64,000 nt of DNA from JBDHWG01 sp039810085 (GTDB taxonomy: Bacteria > Chloroflexota > Anaerolineae > Epilineales > JAHCIE01). Below the pieces are notes generated by a model. It saw only the letters and a program-made list of their open reading frames with translations, did no database searches and had not been told where the DNA came from. Location of the stretch: assembly GCA_039810085.1 (NCBI GenBank), contig JBDHWG010000025.1:1-64000 (forward strand). The letters run 5' to 3'. Positions 15,523 through 25,294 of this stretch are shown here, piece by piece (positions within the stretch are counted from its first letter, which is position 1; each line of letters begins with the position of its first letter). Both the position numbers and the translations under genes were made by a program.

Positions 15523-15645
15523 TGTCATTGCGAGCGAAGTGAAGCAATCTCACGCCTCTGTTGAAGATGCTCTATTGCGGGAATAGCATGCCTATAGCCC
15601 GTTGGGAGACTGCTTCGTCGTCCTACTGTCCTCCTCGCAGTGACG
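15523..15645. repeat. Palindromic repeat, GTCATTGCGAGCG family
   Basis: TGTCATTGCGAGCGAAGTGA at the left and TCGCAGTGACG at the right, slightly diverged. It ends about 30 bases before galE, so galE transcription must start inside or beyond it. Confidence 0.8.
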
Positions 15646-15675
15646 CCGTAAGACTGTAAAGCCTTGGAGGGGTTC

Positions 15676-16683
15676 ATGCGTATTCTAGTCACGGGCGGGG
15701 CGGGGTATATCGGTAGTCACACGTGCGTCGAGTTGCTCAACGCGGGCTACGACGTCACTGTCGTCGATAATCTGGCGAACAGCAAGCTGGAAGCCATCCA
15801 CCGCGTCGAGGAGCTAGCGGGGCGGAAGGTGGACTTCCACATGGTCGATCTGCTGGACCGCGACGGCCTGACCGCCGCATTTGACGCCGCGCCCATTGAC
15901 GCCGTCATCCACTTCGCCGGCCTCAAGGCCGTCGGTGAGTCGGTTGCCCAGCCGCTGCGCTACTACCACAACAACATCACCGGGACCCTCATCCTGCTCG
16001 AAGTGATGGGGGCGCACAACGTCAAGGACATCGTCTTCAGCTCGTCCGCGACGGTGTACGGCGACCCGGCCCGCGTCCCCATCACCGAGGACATGCCGCT
16101 CCACGCGACGAACCCCTACGGCCAGACCAAGCTCATGATCGAGCAGATTCTACGCGACCTGTGGGTCGCCGACCACACGTGGAACATCGCCCTGCTGAGG
16201 TACTTCAACCCCGTCGGCGCGCACCCCAGTGGGCGCATCGGTGAGGACCCCAGCGGCATCCCCAACAACCTGATGCCCTTCATCGCCAAGGTCGCCGTCG
16301 GGCAGTTGCCGGAGCTGCGCGTCTTCGGCAATGACTACCCGACGCCCGACGGAACGGGCGTCCGCGACTACATCCACGTCGTAGACCTGGCCCTCGGCCA
16401 CCTGAGCGCCCTGGACAGGCTCAAGGAGAAGCCAGGCGTCGTCACGTACAACCTCGGCGCCGGGCGCGGCTACAGCGTGCTGGAGATGGTCGCCGCGTTC
16501 GAGCGGGCGTCTGGGCGCAAGATTCCCTACCGCATCGTCGAGCGGCGGCCCGGCGACGTCGCCGCCGTCTACGCCGACCCGGCCCTCGCCAACCGCGAGC
16601 TGCGCTGGTCTGCCGCGCGCGGCGTCGACGAGATGTGCGCCGACACCTGGCGCTGGCAGTCCAACAACCCCCAGGGGTACTAA
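15676..16683 (+). CDS. galE: UDP-glucose 4-epimerase
   Basis: 335-aa extended short-chain dehydrogenase/reductase that interconverts UDP-glucose and UDP-galactose, feeding galactose use and surface glycans. NAD-binding GGAGYIG is at residues 7-13. The catalytic SSSATVYG serine block and Y148-GQT-K152 (YxxxK) are present, with NPVGAHPSG and the C-terminal RPGDVA typical of GalE. GGAGG lies five bases before the ATG at 15676. Flanking genes give no glycan cluster, and palindromes lie on both sides. Confidence 0.95.
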   Translation: MRILVTGGAGYIGSHTCVELLNAGYDVTVVDNLANSKLEAIHRVEELAGRKVDFHMVDLLDRDGLTAAFDAAPIDAVIHFAGLKAVGESVAQPLRYYHNNITGTLILLEVMGAHNVKDIVFSSSATVYGDPARVPITEDMPLHATNPYGQTKLMIEQILRDLWVADHTWNIALLRYFNPVGAHPSGRIGEDPSGIPNNLMPFIAKVAVGQLPELRVFGNDYPTPDGTGVRDYIHVVDLALGHLSALDRLKEKPGVVTYNLGAGRGYSVLEMVAAFERASGRKIPYRIVERRPGDVAAVYADPALANRELRWSAARGVDEMCADTWRWQSNNPQGY

Positions 16684-16718
16684 AATGTGCGCGTGTGACA
16701 GCTTTATCGTCCGCCGCC

Positions 16719-16823
16719 GCCACCGACCCAAGTCGGTGGCTGAAACAACCAAGCCTGCTGAAGCAGGCTGCCCAGCCCCCTTCAGGGGGCTTCGCCCACT
16801 CAGCCTGGCACTTAAGTGCCAGG
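16719..16823. repeat. Cluster of four short palindromes between galE and pyrD
   Basis: GCCACCGACCCAAGTCGGTG with C to close (16719-16740), AGCCTGCTGAAGCAGGCT (16752-16769), AGCCCCCTTCAGGGGGCT (16774-16791) and CCTGGCACTTAAGTGCCAGG (16804-16823). Three of these modules are also units of the 56759-57166 array, in a different order. Confidence 0.85.
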
Positions 16824-16842
16824 CGTCGCAGGGCGAGAGGTC

Positions 16843-17937
16843 ATGAGCGTCTACCATCGCCTCCGCCCGCTGTTCTTCCGTCTCGACCCGGAGGCGGCCC
16901 ACAGCTTGGTGACGACGCTGTGGCAGGGTGGCGCCCTCATCCCCGGCACGGGCGCGCTGACCGCCCCGCTGCGCTACAGCCACCCGGCCTTGCGCGTCGC
17001 CGTGGCCGGCATGAGCTTCGCCAATCCGGTCGGCCTGGCGGGCGGCTTCGACAAAGACGCCCGCTACATCGAGTCCTTCGCCCGGCTGGGCTTCGGCTTC
17101 ATCGAGGTCGGCACGGTCACGCCGAAACCGCAGCCCGGCAACCCTCAGCCGCGCCTGTTCCGGCTGCCGGAGGATAGGGCGCTCATCAACCGCCTGGGCT
17201 TCAACAACGGGGGCATGGAGGCGATGGCGCGCAACCTGGCCCTGGCGCGGCGGCCCGTGCCCATCGGCGTCAATATCGGCAAGAACAAGGCAACGCCGCC
17301 GGAGTCGGCGGCGTCGGACTACCTCGCCTGTTTCCAGATGCTCGCCCCGCTGGCCGACTACATCGTCGTCAACGTCTCCTCGCCCAACACGCCCGGCCTG
17401 CGCGACTTGCAGCGCGGCGGCGCCCTGGCCGACATCCTGGCCCTGCTGCGCGATGCGCGGGAGACCTATCAGCGACAGCGGTCGGGCCGCGCCGTCCCCA
17501 TCTTCGTCAAGCTCTCGCCCGACGAGACCCCCGCGCAGCTCGACGCCGCGTTGCAGGTCATCCTGGACACGGGCGTCGATGGCATCATCGCCACCAACAC
17601 CACGACCGAGCGCGCCCCAACGCTACGTGGCCGCTATCGTGGCGAGGGGGGCGGGCTGAGCGGCAAGCCTTTGTTCGATCGCTCCACCGCCGTCCTGCGC
17701 TACCTCTACCGCGCCGTCGACGGCCGCCTGCCCCTCATCGGCGTCGGCGGCGTGGACGGCCCCGAGACGGCCTACGCCAAAATCCTCGCCGGCGCGAGCC
17801 TGGTGCAACTCTACACCGCCTTTATCTACGAAGGACCGGGCCTCGTCGCGGCCACCCTCAAGGGCCTGGTGGGGTTGCTGGCGCAGGATGGCTTCAGCCA
17901 CATCAGTCAGGCCGTGGGCCAGGACGCCCGAGGATAA
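16843..17937 (+). CDS. pyrD: Dihydroorotate dehydrogenase (quinone), class 2
   Basis: 364-aa membrane-associated FMN enzyme that oxidises dihydroorotate to orotate in pyrimidine synthesis and passes electrons to quinone. The N-terminal YHRLRPLFFRLDPEAAH is the helical extension specific to class 2. VNVSSPNTPGLRDLQ carries the catalytic serine (near residue 179), followed by KLSPDE, IIATNTT and GVGGVDG FMN-phosphate blocks. GAGAGG sits two bases before this ATG; an in-frame ATG 27 bases upstream lies inside the palindrome cluster and is less likely. No other pyr gene is adjacent. Confidence 0.95.
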   Translation: MSVYHRLRPLFFRLDPEAAHSLVTTLWQGGALIPGTGALTAPLRYSHPALRVAVAGMSFANPVGLAGGFDKDARYIESFARLGFGFIEVGTVTPKPQPGNPQPRLFRLPEDRALINRLGFNNGGMEAMARNLALARRPVPIGVNIGKNKATPPESAASDYLACFQMLAPLADYIVVNVSSPNTPGLRDLQRGGALADILALLRDARETYQRQRSGRAVPIFVKLSPDETPAQLDAALQVILDTGVDGIIATNTTTERAPTLRGRYRGEGGGLSGKPLFDRSTAVLRYLYRAVDGRLPLIGVGGVDGPETAYAKILAGASLVQLYTAFIYEGPGLVAATLKGLVGLLAQDGFSHISQAVGQDARG

Positions 17938-17988
17938 GTTAACCTTGCCCTCATGGCGCTCCGTGCCTTCCGCGATTCCGCGCGCCTC

Positions 17989-18600
17989 TTAAGGTGTCGC
18001 GCCGGGCGTTGGCGCGGCGATTGGGGCGCCGGGCAGGACCGTCAGCGCCGGCGCCGGCGTCGGCGGCAGCGGCGGGCGCGACAGCATGTCCGTCGCCGCC
18101 GAGACGGTGAAGGTGCTCAACAGATAGGCGGCCGGGTCGTCGGCCTTCTGAACGTAGTCCGAGGACTTGTCCGGCGTCTGCCCACCGACGGTCAGCGTCT
18201 TGTCGCCGGCCGTCGTACCCAGGGTAATGATGTACGCTGGCTTGTCTAGCCCGAACGCAGCCTTGTCCACGTCCTTTGCCTCGATCTTGCGGCTGGCCTT
18301 CGTTCCCGCGAGCTGCTGCACCGCGCTATCGACGCGCGGGCTGTCGGCCGGCCCCTGGCTCGGCGCGGTCAGCGTCCACGCGTCGCCGCTCTTGGTGACC
18401 TCGACCGCCTTGCCGCTGTTGTCCGCCACCTTGAGCCGCGTCACGTCGGCCGCCTTGAGGTCGAACAGGGCGACCGGCGCGCCGCTGCCCGTCGCCGCCG
18501 TCGTGTCGTCGGCGTTGTCGCGCCGCACGACGAAGAAGTAGACCCCCGCGACGAGCACCGCCGCGACGAGGACCAGAGCGCCTGTGAGTCGAAAGTTCAT
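17989..18600 (-). CDS. DUF4340 protein of a Gld-type ABC system
   Basis: 203-aa protein with one N-terminal membrane helix (residues about 7-27) and an exported domain. ALFDLKAADVTRLKVAD, WTLTAPSQGPADSPRVDSAV and FGLDKPAYIITL match DUF4340, commonly encoded beside GldG-like proteins. The C-terminus is Pro/Ala-rich. GAGGTG precedes the ATG by six bases. It is the fourth and last gene of the transporter cluster, 12 bases after the GldG-like gene. Its role in the complex is not known. Confidence 0.8.
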   Translation of the reverse strand: MNFRLTGALVLVAAVLVAGVYFFVVRRDNADDTTAATGSGAPVALFDLKAADVTRLKVADNSGKAVEVTKSGDAWTLTAPSQGPADSPRVDSAVQQLAGTKASRKIEAKDVDKAAFGLDKPAYIITLGTTAGDKTLTVGGQTPDKSSDYVQKADDPAAYLLSTFTVSAATDMLSRPPLPPTPAPALTVLPGAPIAAPTPGATP

Positions 18601-18612
18601 GCTGTCACCTCG

Positions 18613-20166
18613 CTAACGCCGCTGCCACCACACCCAGCCGCCCCAGGCCAGCACAATCAGCGGCAGGAAGACGACCGAGGCGAAGAACAGCCAGCGGCTC
18701 TGGTCGCCGCTGATGATGACCTGGCGCGTGTCGGCCGTCTTGGCGCGGATGCCGTTCAGCTCCTCGGACTGGGCGAGCCAGTTGATGCCGTTCATGAACA
18801 GGTCGGTGTTGGCGCTGCCGCCCACCTGCTGCAAGACGCTATCGGCGAGGAAGGTCGCGTTGCCCACGACGACGATGCGCGTGGTGATCGGCGGGTTGGC
18901 GCTCCCGTTGGAGCTCTCGGCCGTCGCCATGATCGTCAGCGGCCCCTTGGCATCGTTGGCGTCGGGGCGCGCCTGGCCGCCCCGCAGGCCCGCGAAGTCC
19001 GTCTCGCCCCAGCTCTGCGGCCCAGTCTGGATGAGTGGCGTCACCGTGACGTTCGGCGGCGCGGGTGACACCTCTTCCAGGGAGCGGGCGCGCGGGAAGA
19101 ACGTCGTCGCGCCCGCCAGCCCGTTGGTGACCGTGCTCGACGCGTACTGCGTGACGAGGGGCGTGAGCTGGTCGCCGGCCAGCGACAGGCCCGGGTCGGC
19201 GATGATGACGTCGCTGCGTGGCCGGAGGCCATACTGAGCCAGCAGGTCCACCAGCGGGTCGCGGGCCGTCGGGTCGGCCGGCGGGTCGAGCAGGAACATG
19301 GCGCGGCCGCCCTTGTCCAGGTAGCTCTTGACGGCGTTGGTCTCGGCGTCGCTGAATGCATTTTGCGGCCCGGCCACGACGAGCGCCGTCGCATCCGACG
19401 GGATGGTGTTGCTGATGGCGAGGTTGACCGTCACGACGTTGTAGCCGTCCTGCTGCAACTTGCTTCCGGCGCCGGTGTAGCCGTTGCTGCCGCCGCTCTT
19501 CGGATCATACTCGCGGTGGCCCGTCGTGAAGACCACCGTGCGCGGCTTGTCCTGGGTCAGCTTGATAATCGCGCCGGTGATGCTCTGCTCGTCCACCGAG
19601 ATAATCGTCTGCTGCTTGCCGCCGGACGAGAGGACGATGGACGGGCTGGTGACGCCCGCCTGGCGCGCCTGGGCCGGGCGCAGGACAGGATCGACGGTGT
19701 CATACGTGATGAGGTTACTGCGGCTGGTGTACTCGCGCATCAAGTCGCGGGCCGTCTGCGCCTGGGGGTCCTGGTCGCTGTAGTAGCCGACGGCCTGGAT
19801 GGGCTGCTTGAGATTCTTGAGGATGTTGACCGTCTGGTCGGCCAGGCTGAACTGCTGGTTGGCCGTGGTATCGTAGCGCTTGCTGTAGTGCGTCGAGAGG
19901 TAGCCCAGCGAGCCGAGGATGGCGACGACGGCAACGGCGAGGACGACGGCATTCGTGCCGTACTTCGCGCTGCGGCCGGTGATGCGCCCCATGACCCAGC
20001 TCGGCTCCAGGAGGACGAACAGCCCGGCCAGCAAGAGCGCGGCGACCAGGGCGATCTGGGTGTATAGCTCCCAGCCGCGCAGGGCAAACAGAACGATGGC
20101 CGCGAGCAGGGCCAATCCGGCCAGCCCGGCGGCAATGATGCTATAGGGACGGTTCAATGAGGACAT
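18613..20166 (-). CDS. GldG-like ABC transporter-associated protein
   Basis: 517-aa membrane protein of the GldG/ABC-type uncharacterised transport family. Three N-terminal helices (within about residues 10-100) are followed by a large outside domain with QQFSLADQTVNILKNL, VVFTTGHREYDP, ALVVAGPQNAFSDAE and GRAMFLLDPPADP, and a C-terminal helix at about 490-510. In gliding Bacteroidetes GldG works with GldA and GldF, but outside that phylum the substrate is unknown. The ATG at 20166 follows the permease stop by four bases, with GGAG eight bases upstream. Confidence 0.85.
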   Translation of the reverse strand: MSSLNRPYSIIAAGLAGLALLAAIVLFALRGWELYTQIALVAALLLAGLFVLLEPSWVMGRITGRSAKYGTNAVVLAVAVVAILGSLGYLSTHYSKRYDTTANQQFSLADQTVNILKNLKQPIQAVGYYSDQDPQAQTARDLMREYTSRSNLITYDTVDPVLRPAQARQAGVTSPSIVLSSGGKQQTIISVDEQSITGAIIKLTQDKPRTVVFTTGHREYDPKSGGSNGYTGAGSKLQQDGYNVVTVNLAISNTIPSDATALVVAGPQNAFSDAETNAVKSYLDKGGRAMFLLDPPADPTARDPLVDLLAQYGLRPRSDVIIADPGLSLAGDQLTPLVTQYASSTVTNGLAGATTFFPRARSLEEVSPAPPNVTVTPLIQTGPQSWGETDFAGLRGGQARPDANDAKGPLTIMATAESSNGSANPPITTRIVVVGNATFLADSVLQQVGGSANTDLFMNGINWLAQSEELNGIRAKTADTRQVIISGDQSRWLFFASVVFLPLIVLAWGGWVWWQRR

Positions 20167-20170
20167 ACGG

Positions 20171-20876
20171 CTATCTCCACCGCCTGGCTTCCACAACCCG
20201 CGTCGCCAGGAACAGGAACAGCGCGGTGAGGATCAGGTAATACGCAATGTGCTGGGTGTCGACGACGCCGCGCACGAAGTCGTCGAAGTGGCTGTTGATG
20301 GCGAGGTAGTCGAACAGGCTGCCCAGCGCGCCGCTGCCGACGGCCTGCGCCGCCGCGCCCAGCAGCCACAGGATGATGAGCAAGGCGAAGGCGACGAAGC
20401 CGGTCACGATCTGGTTCTGGCTCAGCGACGAGGCGAACAGGCCCACGGCCAGGCACGTCGCGCCGATAAGCAGCACGCCCAGGTAGCCAGTTGCGATGGG
20501 GCCCCAGTCGGGCGAGCCGAAGCGGCTCAGCAGCAGCGGGTAGACGAGGGTCAGCGCCAGCATAAACAGCAGGAACGCGAGCGCGCCCAGGAACTTGCCC
20601 AGCACGACCTGCCAGTCGCGCACGGGCGACGTCAGCAGCAGCTCGATGGTGCCCATGCGCTGCTCCTCGGCCAGCAGGCGCATCGTTAGGAACGGCGTCA
20701 CGAACAGCAGGATGACCGCCATGTTGCTGAACAGTCCGCGCAGGCTGGCCTCGCGGCTCAGGACAAGAATAAGGTAGAAGAAGTAGCCCATCACCAGCAT
20801 GAAGAACGCGGTGACCACGTAGGCGACGGGTGAGGAAAAGTAGGTGTTCAGCTCTTTCTGGGCGATGGTGAGGGCG

Positions 20877-20884
<8 letters not shown>
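20171..20884 (-). CDS. ABC-2 type permease, GldF-like
   Basis: 237-aa permease with six predicted helices. The ELNTYFSSPVAYVV start, RLLAEEQRMGTIELLLTSPV segment and LDYLAINSHFDDFVRGV-like end (FDYLAINSHFDDF) are typical of GldF/NosY-type ABC-2 permeases. Its start overlaps the ATPase gene by 8 bases, so the two are translationally coupled. It presumably forms the export channel with the GldG-like and DUF4340 proteins. Confidence 0.88.
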
Positions 20885-21872
<988 letters not shown>

Positions 21873-22044
21873 CGAATCCTCCAATGAACAGCATAGATAG
21901 GGCCTGGCTCATGCCAGACCCGCATTGTCTAAGCGTAGTCAGCCCGACTGAAAACTGGCTGAAAGACCGATTAGAACTAAATGAGAAAGGCGCTGGAGAT
22001 GGCTCTCCAGCGCCTCGGCTCGTGGGGCAACGACGTGCAGACTT

Positions 22045-22260
22045 CTAGCTGCCGCCCTCGTACTTGAAGGACACGTTGATCCGCGCGCGGTAGGCGACGA
22101 CCTTGCCCTCCTCGAGCTGCATGTCCAGCTTGACGACCTCGGCGATGCGCAGGTCGCGCAGGCTCTGGGAGGCCCGCTCCACGGCAGCGGCGGCCGCCTT
22201 GTCCCACGACTCGGTGCTGGTGCCGACCAACTCGATGACTTTGTACACGCTCTCGGCCAT
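22045..22260 (-). CDS. Dodecin flavin-binding protein
   Basis: 71-aa protein matching dodecin, a small dodecameric flavin-storage protein. VYKVIELVGTSTESWDKAA, SLRDLRIAEVVKLD and the end YRARINVSFKYEG are characteristic, including the tryptophan that stacks on flavin. GGAG lies about seven bases before the ATG. It is monocistronic, and an inverted repeat lies upstream. Confidence 0.93.
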   Translation of the reverse strand: MAESVYKVIELVGTSTESWDKAAAAAVERASQSLRDLRIAEVVKLDMQLEEGKVVAYRARINVSFKYEGGS

Positions 22261-22292
22261 TTTGCACTCCTTTGTAGATGATCATGGGTCAG

Positions 22293-22325
22293 TTACATCT
22301 GCAAGTATATGGATTACAGATGTAA
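22293..22325. promoter_or_regulatory. Inverted repeat upstream of dodecin
   Basis: TTACATCTG and CAGATGTAA, perfect 9-bp arms, are separated by 15 bases. The spacer holds TATACT (minus strand, 22304-22309), a possible dodecin -10 box without a good -35. Placement suggests an operator for an unidentified regulator. Confidence 0.45.
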
Positions 22326-22430
22326 TGAGAAGCGCATTCAGGATTCTATTCCCAGTATACCCGATTGCGCGGCCAACTACCGTTGAGATATCGCAACCTG
22401 ATTGACATATAGGAACCGCGACCGTTTAAC

Positions 22431-22459
22431 TTGACGCCTTCCGGCATCCGTAATATACT
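22431..22459 (+). promoter_or_regulatory. Promoter of the peptide-type ABC operon
   Basis: TTGACG (22431-22436), 17-base spacer, TATACT (22454-22459), each one mismatch from consensus. The leader to the ATG at 22567 is about 100 bases. Apart from this and the dodecin repeat, I see nothing else in the 306-bp gap. Confidence 0.7.
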
Positions 22460-22566
22460 GCCACGCACTCTTGAGGCCGGACCGACTGCGCCGTCGTCCC
22501 TGTGCCTTCTTCCCCGTCGGCCCACCCCGTGTTCAAGCCCTATACCGCCATGAAGGAGGAGATGCC

Positions 22567-24291
22567 ATGTCCCAGCGTGCCCTTCGATTCGTGGTCATCC
22601 TGTGCGCCTTCCTAACCGCCCTGGCCGCCGGCTGTTCCAGTCAGCCCGCCGCCCCTGACACGTCCAAGGCCCAACCCCCTGCCGCCGCTCAGCCGGCGCA
22701 GCAGGCCGCGGCGACCCAGCCCGCGCAAGCCGCCGCGCCGCAGCCCGCCGCAGCCACCAAGGCCCCCGAGGCCGCCAACGCCAGCGCAAGCGGCGGCAAG
22801 ACCTTCACCTTCTCGTTCACCGCCAACGACCCGACGACGATGGACCCTGCCATCGCAAACGAGTCGCAGGCCAACCAGATCGTCCTGGCGACGTACGAGC
22901 CGCTGGTCGCCTATAAGCCCGGCACGACCGACATCGTGCCCAAGCTGGCGACGGAGTGGAAAATCTCGGACGACGGCAAGACGTACACGTTCAAGCTGCG
23001 GCCCGGCGTCAAGTTCAGCTCTGGCGAGCCGCTCAACGCCCAGGCCGTCAAGTTCTCCTTTGACCGCCTCAACAGCATTGGCAAAGGCCCGGCGTTCGTG
23101 CTGGCCGGCATCTACGACCGCCTCGACGTCGTGGACGACATGACGGTGAACGTCGTGCTCAAGACGCCCGTCGGCCACTTCCTCAGCATGCTGCCCAAGG
23201 TGTTCATCGTCAACCCGAAGTTCGTCCAGGATCATGCGACGCCGGACGACAAGTGGGCGGAGAAGTACCTGTACGACCACGTCAACGGCACCGGCCCGTT
23301 CGACATCGAGAAGTGGGACCACAACCAGCAGGTCGTGTTCGTCAAGAAGAAGGACTACTGGGACACGGCGAACGCGGCCAAGGTCGACCGGGCCGTCTTC
23401 CGCGTCATCCCCGACCAGTCTACCGCGCGCCTGCTGCTGGAGAAGGGCGACCTCGACTTCTGGGGCTCCGGCATCCCGCTCGACGCCGTGGCGCAGCTCA
23501 AGACGAACCCGAACGTCAAGGTCTCCGAGGACCCCGCCATCACCGCCCTGTACATCCAGGTGTCCCAGGTCAAGCCGCCCCTGGACAACCCGAAGGTGCG
23601 CGAGGCCATCTCCTACGCCTTCGACTATAAAGGCTTCATCGACGGCGTCTATCTGGGCCACGCCGAGCAGTCGCAAGGTGTGATGGCGAAGAGCGCGCCG
23701 TTCCACGACAACAATCTGCCGGTGCGCCAGAAGGACCTCGCCAAGGCGAAGCAGCTCCTGGCCGAGGCGGGCTACCCCAACGGCGGCTTCGACCTGGAAT
23801 ACGTCGCCGTCCAGGGCGACCCGCCGGAGAAGGGCGCGGGCCTCGTCCTGCAGGAGGGCCTGAAAGAGCTGGGCATCAACCTGAAGGTTGTGGAGCAGAC
23901 GTGGCCGACGATGGTGGGCCGTATGCAGACCAACGACAAGAACCAGCTCATGCACCTGTACGGCTACTACCGCTTCCCGCCCTACGCCGACGCCGACGCG
24001 TACTTCTTTGGCCCGTTCCACACGTCGCAGCAGATCAAGGGCTATAACGGCACTTTCTACGGCAACGCCGAGACCGACGCCCTGATGGACAAGGGCCGCA
24101 CCACGACCGACCCGGCGGAGCGCGAGAAGATTTACAAGCAGCTCCAACAGCGTCTGCTGGACGATACGGCGGCGCTGTTCATCGCTAACCCGACGTCGAT
24201 TGTCGCCTTCCGCAACAACGTCAACGGCTACAAGTACACGCCGGGCTGGAACCAGACGCTCAACCTGGCGGACATCTCGGTTAACAAGTGA
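22567..24291 (+). CDS. Peptide/nickel-type ABC transporter substrate-binding lipoprotein
   Basis: 574-aa solute-binding protein of family 5 (SBP_bac_5: di/oligopeptides, nickel, some sugars). The lipobox is ALAAGC with cysteine 23, followed by a Gln/Ala/Pro-rich linker. The binding domain shows TMDPAIANESQANQIV, LATEWKISDDGKTYTFKLRPG and VKFSFDRLNS, then the usual YLGHAEQSQGVM region. GGAGGAG lies seven bases before the ATG at 22567. It starts an operon with two permeases and hyuAB, so a cyclic-amide or modified amino acid is a reasonable ligand guess, but this is inference. Confidence 0.9.
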   Translation: MSQRALRFVVILCAFLTALAAGCSSQPAAPDTSKAQPPAAAQPAQQAAATQPAQAAAPQPAAATKAPEAANASASGGKTFTFSFTANDPTTMDPAIANESQANQIVLATYEPLVAYKPGTTDIVPKLATEWKISDDGKTYTFKLRPGVKFSSGEPLNAQAVKFSFDRLNSIGKGPAFVLAGIYDRLDVVDDMTVNVVLKTPVGHFLSMLPKVFIVNPKFVQDHATPDDKWAEKYLYDHVNGTGPFDIEKWDHNQQVVFVKKKDYWDTANAAKVDRAVFRVIPDQSTARLLLEKGDLDFWGSGIPLDAVAQLKTNPNVKVSEDPAITALYIQVSQVKPPLDNPKVREAISYAFDYKGFIDGVYLGHAEQSQGVMAKSAPFHDNNLPVRQKDLAKAKQLLAEAGYPNGGFDLEYVAVQGDPPEKGAGLVLQEGLKELGINLKVVEQTWPTMVGRMQTNDKNQLMHLYGYYRFPPYADADAYFFGPFHTSQQIKGYNGTFYGNAETDALMDKGRTTTDPAEREKIYKQLQQRLLDDTAALFIANPTSIVAFRNNVNGYKYTPGWNQTLNLADISVNK

Positions 24292-25289
24292 TTCGCTACG
24301 TTCTGCGCCGCCTGCTCTGGCTCGTCGTCGTCGTGCTGGGGATGACGCTGCTCACGTTCGTCGTGACGCACCTCATCCCCGCCGACCCGGCGAAGGCCGC
24401 TGCCGGGCTGGACGCGACCGCCGACCAGATCGAGCGCGCCAAGGAAGACCTGGGGCTGAACCGGCCGCTGCCGGAGCAATACCTCATCTACCTGCGCAAC
24501 CTGGCGACCGGCGACCTCGGCACGTCCATCGTGACCAAGCGGCCGGTGCGCGACGACCTGCGCGACTACCTGCCGGCCACGATTGAGCTGGCGCTGGCGG
24601 CGTTCCTCGTCGTCGTCGCGCTAGGGATACCCCTGGGCATCGCCGCCGCCAGCCGTCGCGGCGGGGCCGTGGACATCATCACGCGCTTCCTATCGACCGT
24701 CTGGGTGGCGATGCCCGTCTTCGTCTTCGCGCTGCTGCTTCAGCTCATTTTCTACGTCAAGCTCGGCTGGCTGCCGGCCGGCGAGCGCCTGGACGCGGGC
24801 ATCAGCCTGGAGCCGATGACGGGCATGGTCACAGTGGATGCCATCCTGCGCGGCAACGTGGACGCGCTGCTGAGCGGCCTCCGCCACCTCATCCTGCCCG
24901 TCACTGCCCTGGCCCTCGCCCGGCTGGCCGTCGTGTCGCGCATGACGCGCTCCAGCATCCTCGACCTGAGCGGCGCGGACTTCATCCGCACGGCCCGCGC
25001 CAAGGGGCTGGCCGAGCGCACGGTTCTCTACCGGCACACCCTGAAGAACGCGGCCATGCCCATCCTGACCACCCTCGGCACGCAGCTGGCGTTCCTGCTC
25101 GGCGGCTCCATCCTCGTCGAGGCCATCTTCCAGTGGCCGGGCATGGGCCGCTACGCCGTGTCATCCATCACGAGTGTCGACTTTCCGGCCATCATGGGTG
25201 TGACCGTGGTTATGGCCATCATCTTCATGCTGGTCAATCTGCTGGTCGACGTCTCGTACCTGTTCATCGACCCGCGCGTTCAGTACTGA
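24288..25289 (+). CDS. ABC transporter permease, DppB/OppB type
   Basis: 333-aa permease with six helices. The RYVLRRLLWLVVVVLGMTLLTF start, GLNRPLPEQYL segment, and the EAA-type loop GADFIRTARAKGLAERTVLYRHTLK (read in part) are typical of DppB. It uses a GTG start that overlaps the binding-protein stop by four bases (GTGA), giving tight coupling. Confidence 0.92.
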   Translation: MIRYVLRRLLWLVVVVLGMTLLTFVVTHLIPADPAKAAAGLDATADQIERAKEDLGLNRPLPEQYLIYLRNLATGDLGTSIVTKRPVRDDLRDYLPATIELALAAFLVVVALGIPLGIAAASRRGGAVDIITRFLSTVWVAMPVFVFALLLQLIFYVKLGWLPAGERLDAGISLEPMTGMVTVDAILRGNVDALLSGLRHLILPVTALALARLAVVSRMTRSSILDLSGADFIRTARAKGLAERTVLYRHTLKNAAMPILTTLGTQLAFLLGGSILVEAIFQWPGMGRYAVSSITSVDFPAIMGVTVVMAIIFMLVNLLVDVSYLFIDPRVQY

Positions 25290-25294
25290 CCGCC

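Noticed and set aside
22612..24147. 511-residue open frame on the minus strand
   Set aside because: It is antisense to the substrate-binding protein gene, with His/Arg/Leu-rich composition typical of high-GC shadow frames.
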